A DNA stretch of 7,598 bases, taken from Spirochaetaceae bacterium. Lineage in GTDB: Bacteria; Spirochaetota; Spirochaetia; Treponematales; Breznakiellaceae. Location of the stretch: positions 1 to 7,598 of the forward strand of contig JAITNZ010000064.1 of NCBI GenBank assembly GCA_031290205.1. The letters run 5' to 3'. Shown in pieces: positions 4,687-7,598 of this stretch; the stretch's first letter is position 1, and each line of letters opens with the position of its first letter. The position numbers and the translations under genes were made by a program. The notes under the pieces are model-generated. The model saw only the letters and a list, made by a program, of their open reading frames with translations. It did no database searches and was not told the DNA's origin.

Positions 4687-7395
4687 TTATTGTTTCTCAT
4701 ACGCGCCTATGTCGATATGCCCGCCCTTTATGCGCGTGGCGCCGGCAAGGTCTTTGCTAAGGGTTGTGCTCCAGCTAAGTCCGGTGTTGGCTTCCCAGCC
4801 GTCGGGGGCGGCTTGGTCGTAGAGGCTGTCGCTGCCCTTGTCGAGGGCGGAGCTACCGGCTTGGAGTCGGTAGTTGCCGGCACTGGTGGGGGCGCTGGAG
4901 GCAGCTACCGATGTTACGAAAACGGGGTCGGAGTCGATGTTGTTGCCGTCGTCGGTGCCGAAGCTGGAGTTCCAGCTGCCGCCGCCGGAACCTTGCACGA
5001 GGCTGTAGGTCCATGTTGTGGATACTGCATAATAAGAATTATCGTTGATAACCTGAACTCCAGAGTCTGATGTATTCCCCCATACGATGCTGTTCCTGAT
5101 GTTTGCAGTTGTAGCAGAATAACTATACAAGCCGCCGCCTTTGGCGGCGTGATTACCAGCAATAGTCACGTTGGTAAGGGTGGCTCTTGACTGATTATAG
5201 TTGTAGATACCTCCGCCTTTGCCTATTGCCTTGTTGCCCGTGATGATAACGTTGGTCAGAAAGAGATTGGCGTAGCCGTAGTTGTATATCCCGCCGCCAC
5301 CGTTGTAGTTTCCGATACCATCTGACGTATTGCCCACAATGCGAACGTTGGTAAGGATTGCAATAGCCTCGTCGGCGTTTTTCATGCCGCCGCCATCGCC
5401 GAAGGCATGATTACCCACAATGGTAACGTTGGTAAGGATGGCAGTGGAGTAGAAGCCGTTCAATATGCCGCCGCCACCGCAACCAGTGCAACCCTTGTCG
5501 TCGATTGTCTGATTACCCATTATGGTCATGTTGCTCATTGTTGGTGATGAGAAGTGGTTGGAGATACCGCCGCCGCCATTGCTTGCCTGATTACCCATTA
5601 TGGTCATGTTGCTCATTGTTGGTGATGAGAAGTGGTTGTAGATACCGCCGCCAACACCATGTGCACGATTGCCCGTAATAGTTAGGTTGTTCAGAGTTGG
5701 CGATGATGATTCTTCGTTGTAGATGCCGCCGCCTTTATCGTTATCGGTCGTCCAAGCATAGCCGCTATCAGCATAAGCGCCTTTAATGGTGAAGCCGTCC
5801 AGAACCGTTGCGGCATCTGCTGCGGCGCCGCCGCCAGTAACTACATGCATCGCGTTGCCTTCATAGTTTTCGGTGAGGAAGCCCGTGTCGGAATCGTAGA
5901 CATCATCAACGTCGAGGTCGCCACTGAGGATCGTTTCGTAGTCGGCATAATCCGCCTTGATGGTGCCGTAACCAAGGCTGCCGCCTGCGCCGATATCGTC
6001 GGTGCTGAAACGCGCCGCCCTGTCGCTCATATCGGTTTCGCTCACCGTTCCCGAAAGTCCGTTTGCAAAGCCGCCGTAGACTTTGACGTTGCTACCAAGG
6101 GTGAAGGTGCTGAGCGCCCGGTCGGTGGGCGCGTCGTTGTTGCCCGTAGACCACGCGATATAGGTTCCCGCCGCCACATAGACGCTTACCGGAGCCTGTG
6201 CTGTCGCTACATCCTGCGCCTTGAGGAGCACTTCATAGAGCTTGCACCGGTTCACCGCATGGTTCCAATTAGTGCCGTCTCTCGCTCCGGCGCCGTTTAG
6301 GCTTACATAATACGCCGAAAGAGTGGCAAGTTCAGCTATGTTATCGCTGTATTGCGGCGACGCCGCCAGATTCACCGTTACCAGATACGCAACATGCGTC
6401 GTGCCGTCGGTTGCCGTCACGGTATAGGTAAACGGTGAACTAAAGTCCCGCGCCGTCGAGTCGTTATCGGGCGCGATACTTGCGCCGGTATGAGCGATAA
6501 GAGGGACGAGCGCACTGCGCTTTGTTCCGTAAGGCGCCGTCACGGTGATGGTGTGCTCCGCCTCGTTTATTTCGCCGCTCACGGAATCGACGCTCAGTGT
6601 AGGATTCTCCGCTTTTCTAAACTGAAAGCCCGTGATTGCCGCCGTGCTGGATGTCTGGACGGTCACGGTAACCGTGTATTCCTTTTTCTTCGAAGGGTCT
6701 GTGTCAGAGCTAACCGTAAATGTTTGGGATTCCGTCCAGTCCAGTGCGCCGTGCGGAGTGTAGCTGCTGCCCTCGGTGGTGGCAACTGTCGGCGTCAAAT
6801 TGACGGGCGTAGACCCTTCAGGCAGCGTAACGGCGACCGTCCTATTCTCTTGGTCGATGAAGCCGCTTGCCGGGGCGCTAAGACCTGAATTGACGCCGCC
6901 TGCCGCGAAGCTAAAGCTCTGCATAGCCGGTCCCTCTTCATCGGGGATGATCTGCCCGTCGAATGACCAGAGGCGGAAGGACGGCGTGATGTTGGGTCTG
7001 TTCACGGTTATTTTTGCGACGCCGACGGCGCCGGGAACATTGATGACGGTAAGCCGGTAAAACGACTCGGCGAACTTCTCGACCTGTATCGCCCGCATTG
7101 CCTCCGCTCCAACTTCAGCATCTTCAAACTCAATCTTGATGAGCGCTTTTAAGGCTTCCTCACTCATGCCGGTTTCCAGCCCGTCAATCGCCCTGCTAAA
7201 GTCGAGCGCGAGTTCTGCCGTCAATACCCCGTCTTCGCCCTTGAACGGCACACCCGGAATCAGGTGAAGCCACACCGTCTCGGTGTTGTGAGCCGCCTCC
7301 GTCCCTGCCGCAATAACTTCGCAAGAGGCAAGAGCCAGCGCGAACACGATGAGCGAAACGATCCCGACTGCAAATTGGATAATTTTGTTTTTCAT
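4687..7395 (-). CDS. Surface lipoprotein: DUF5018-like domains and Pmp-type beta-helix
   Basis: The 902-residue protein begins with a signal peptide and lipobox LASC (acylated C25 expected). Residues 40-145 resemble an Ig-like surface domain. Two similar beta-sandwich modules follow, about 158-246 and 254-342. Each ends in a Y-TVTV-type strand and resembles DUF5018. YVSLNGAGARDGTNW (363-377) opens a right-handed beta-helix. Eight GGGIYN-type turns lie near 555, 582, 607, 641, 668, 700, 727 and 753, each alternating with a T(N/I)xxI-x-GN strand. This resembles chlamydial Pmp repeats. The end, KDLAGATRIKGGHIDIGAYE (881-900), matches the choice-of-anchor Q C-terminal motif. Coil four carries an unusual CTGC (636-639). 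AGGAGG (7406-7401), five bases before the ATG, fixes the start. A role in adhesion or glycan binding is inference only; no catalytic residues are recognisable. Confidence 0.88.
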   Translation of the reverse strand: MKNKIIQFAVGIVSLIVFALALASCEVIAAGTEAAHNTETVWLHLIPGVPFKGEDGVLTAELALDFSRAIDGLETGMSEEALKALIKIEFEDAEVGAEAMRAIQVEKFAESFYRLTVINVPGAVGVAKITVNRPNITPSFRLWSFDGQIIPDEEGPAMQSFSFAAGGVNSGLSAPASGFIDQENRTVAVTLPEGSTPVNLTPTVATTEGSSYTPHGALDWTESQTFTVSSDTDPSKKKEYTVTVTVQTSSTAAITGFQFRKAENPTLSVDSVSGEINEAEHTITVTAPYGTKRSALVPLIAHTGASIAPDNDSTARDFSSPFTYTVTATDGTTHVAYLVTVNLAASPQYSDNIAELATLSAYYVSLNGAGARDGTNWNHAVNRCKLYEVLLKAQDVATAQAPVSVYVAAGTYIAWSTGNNDAPTDRALSTFTLGSNVKVYGGFANGLSGTVSETDMSDRAARFSTDDIGAGGSLGYGTIKADYADYETILSGDLDVDDVYDSDTGFLTENYEGNAMHVVTGGGAAADAATVLDGFTIKGAYADSGYAWTTDNDKGGGIYNEESSSPTLNNLTITGNRAHGVGGGIYNHFSSPTMSNMTIMGNQASNGGGGISNHFSSPTMSNMTIMGNQTIDDKGCTGCGGGGILNGFYSTAILTNVTIVGNHAFGDGGGMKNADEAIAILTNVRIVGNTSDGIGNYNGGGGIYNYGYANLFLTNVIITGNKAIGKGGGIYNYNQSRATLTNVTIAGNHAAKGGGLYSYSATTANIRNSIVWGNTSDSGVQVINDNSYYAVSTTWTYSLVQGSGGGSWNSSFGTDDGNNIDSDPVFVTSVAASSAPTSAGNYRLQAGSSALDKGSDSLYDQAAPDGWEANTGLSWSTTLSKDLAGATRIKGGHIDIGAYEKQ
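5509..5652. repeat. In-frame 78-bp tandem duplication in the beta-helix
   Basis: Bases 5509-5560 and 5587-5638 are identical over 52 bases. After one mismatch the match continues for 13 more bases. The period is 78 bases, which is 26 codons or exactly one helix coil. The repeated peptide is NHFSSPTMSNMTIMGNQ. Neighbouring coils are related only at the protein level, so this pair is a recent duplication or gene conversion. Confidence 0.9.
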
Positions 7396-7574
7396 TTTAT
7401 CCTCCTAATGAAAAAAACATTCCTCGAAATATGGCGCTTTTCTAGCATAAAAACAGGGGTTTTTGCCGCAGAAAGCTGAAAAACAGCGCGATTTTGCCCC
7501 TGTTCGCGCCGCTGACAATAGTGATAAACGTACAAAACAGAGTGATTTTTTGACTTGAGCTTGTTAAATCGCAT
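7396..7574. other. Upstream region of the surface lipoprotein gene
   Basis: No gene is credible here; the 60-codon minus-strand frame starting at 7574 overlaps the next ribosome-binding site and resembles nothing. An 8-bp inverted repeat, aacagggg (7452-7459) and cccctgtt (7497-7504), could be an operator or hairpin. TATGCT on the minus strand (7449-7444) is a candidate -10 box, but no convincing -35 box accompanies it. Confidence 0.3.
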
Positions 7575-7598
7575 GGGGGGGGGGGGGGGGGGGGGGGG
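7575..7598. repeat. 24-base G homopolymer at the window end
   Basis: Twenty-four consecutive G run to the last base. It is poly-C on the coding strand of the lipoprotein gene, about 180 bases before its start codon. Poly-G tracts switch promoters in Treponema pallidum tpr genes but are much shorter there. A run of this length at a sequence end is also typical of a two-colour sequencing artefact or an assembly break. Confidence 0.9.

Noticed and set aside
5845..6300. 151-codon plus-strand frame opposite the lipoprotein gene
   Set aside because: It is antisense to a continuous 902-codon frame with recognisable domains and has no supported start.
7392..7574. 60-codon minus-strand frame beginning just after the poly-C run
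   Set aside because: It has no ribosome-binding site, has basic low-information content and runs over the lipoprotein gene's own start. It is better read as the upstream regulatory region.

Overview
The window looks like chromosomal DNA of a gut-type spirochaete, most likely Treponema or a close relative. This rests on a spirochaete-style lipoprotein with chlamydial-Pmp-like beta-helix repeats, on relaxed lipoboxes, and on dense small repeats between ordinary housekeeping genes. No marker in the window fixes the species, so the assignment is inference.

Layout, left to right. Positions 1-285 carry no gene but hold a long foldback repeat built on a 9-base unit. A tRNA-Arg(UCG) gene with its own plausible promoter follows (286-359). 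Next comes rpe (405-1067, plus strand), encoding ribulose-phosphate 3-epimerase. Everything after this is on the minus strand. In transcription order, from high to low coordinate, the genes are a 902-residue surface lipoprotein (7395-4687), a corrinoid-binding protein (4534-3905), a DUF192 exported protein whose GTG start overlaps the corrinoid gene's stop (3908-3399), trpF (3188-2544) and trpB (2313-1129). trpB and rpe converge on a short spacer containing a perfect 10-bp hairpin.

How the genes relate. The corrinoid gene and the DUF192 gene are translationally coupled. trpF and trpB catalyse the third and the last steps of tryptophan synthesis after anthranilate. trpA is not beside them, because the convergent rpe follows trpB. 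The large lipoprotein has a good ribosome-binding site and a possible terminator behind it, so it is probably its own transcription unit.

The non-coding stretches are the most distinctive part. A 161-bp MITE-like imperfect palindrome lies between the DUF192 gene and trpF. A degenerate 7-base repeat field fills the trpF-trpB spacer and has apparently rewritten the C-terminus of TrpF. A recent 78-bp in-frame duplication sits in the beta-helix of the lipoprotein. The window ends in 24 consecutive G, which may be a true homopolymer or a sequencing artefact. I found no convincing new defence, secretion or metabolic system; the interest is in repeats and their effects on genes.
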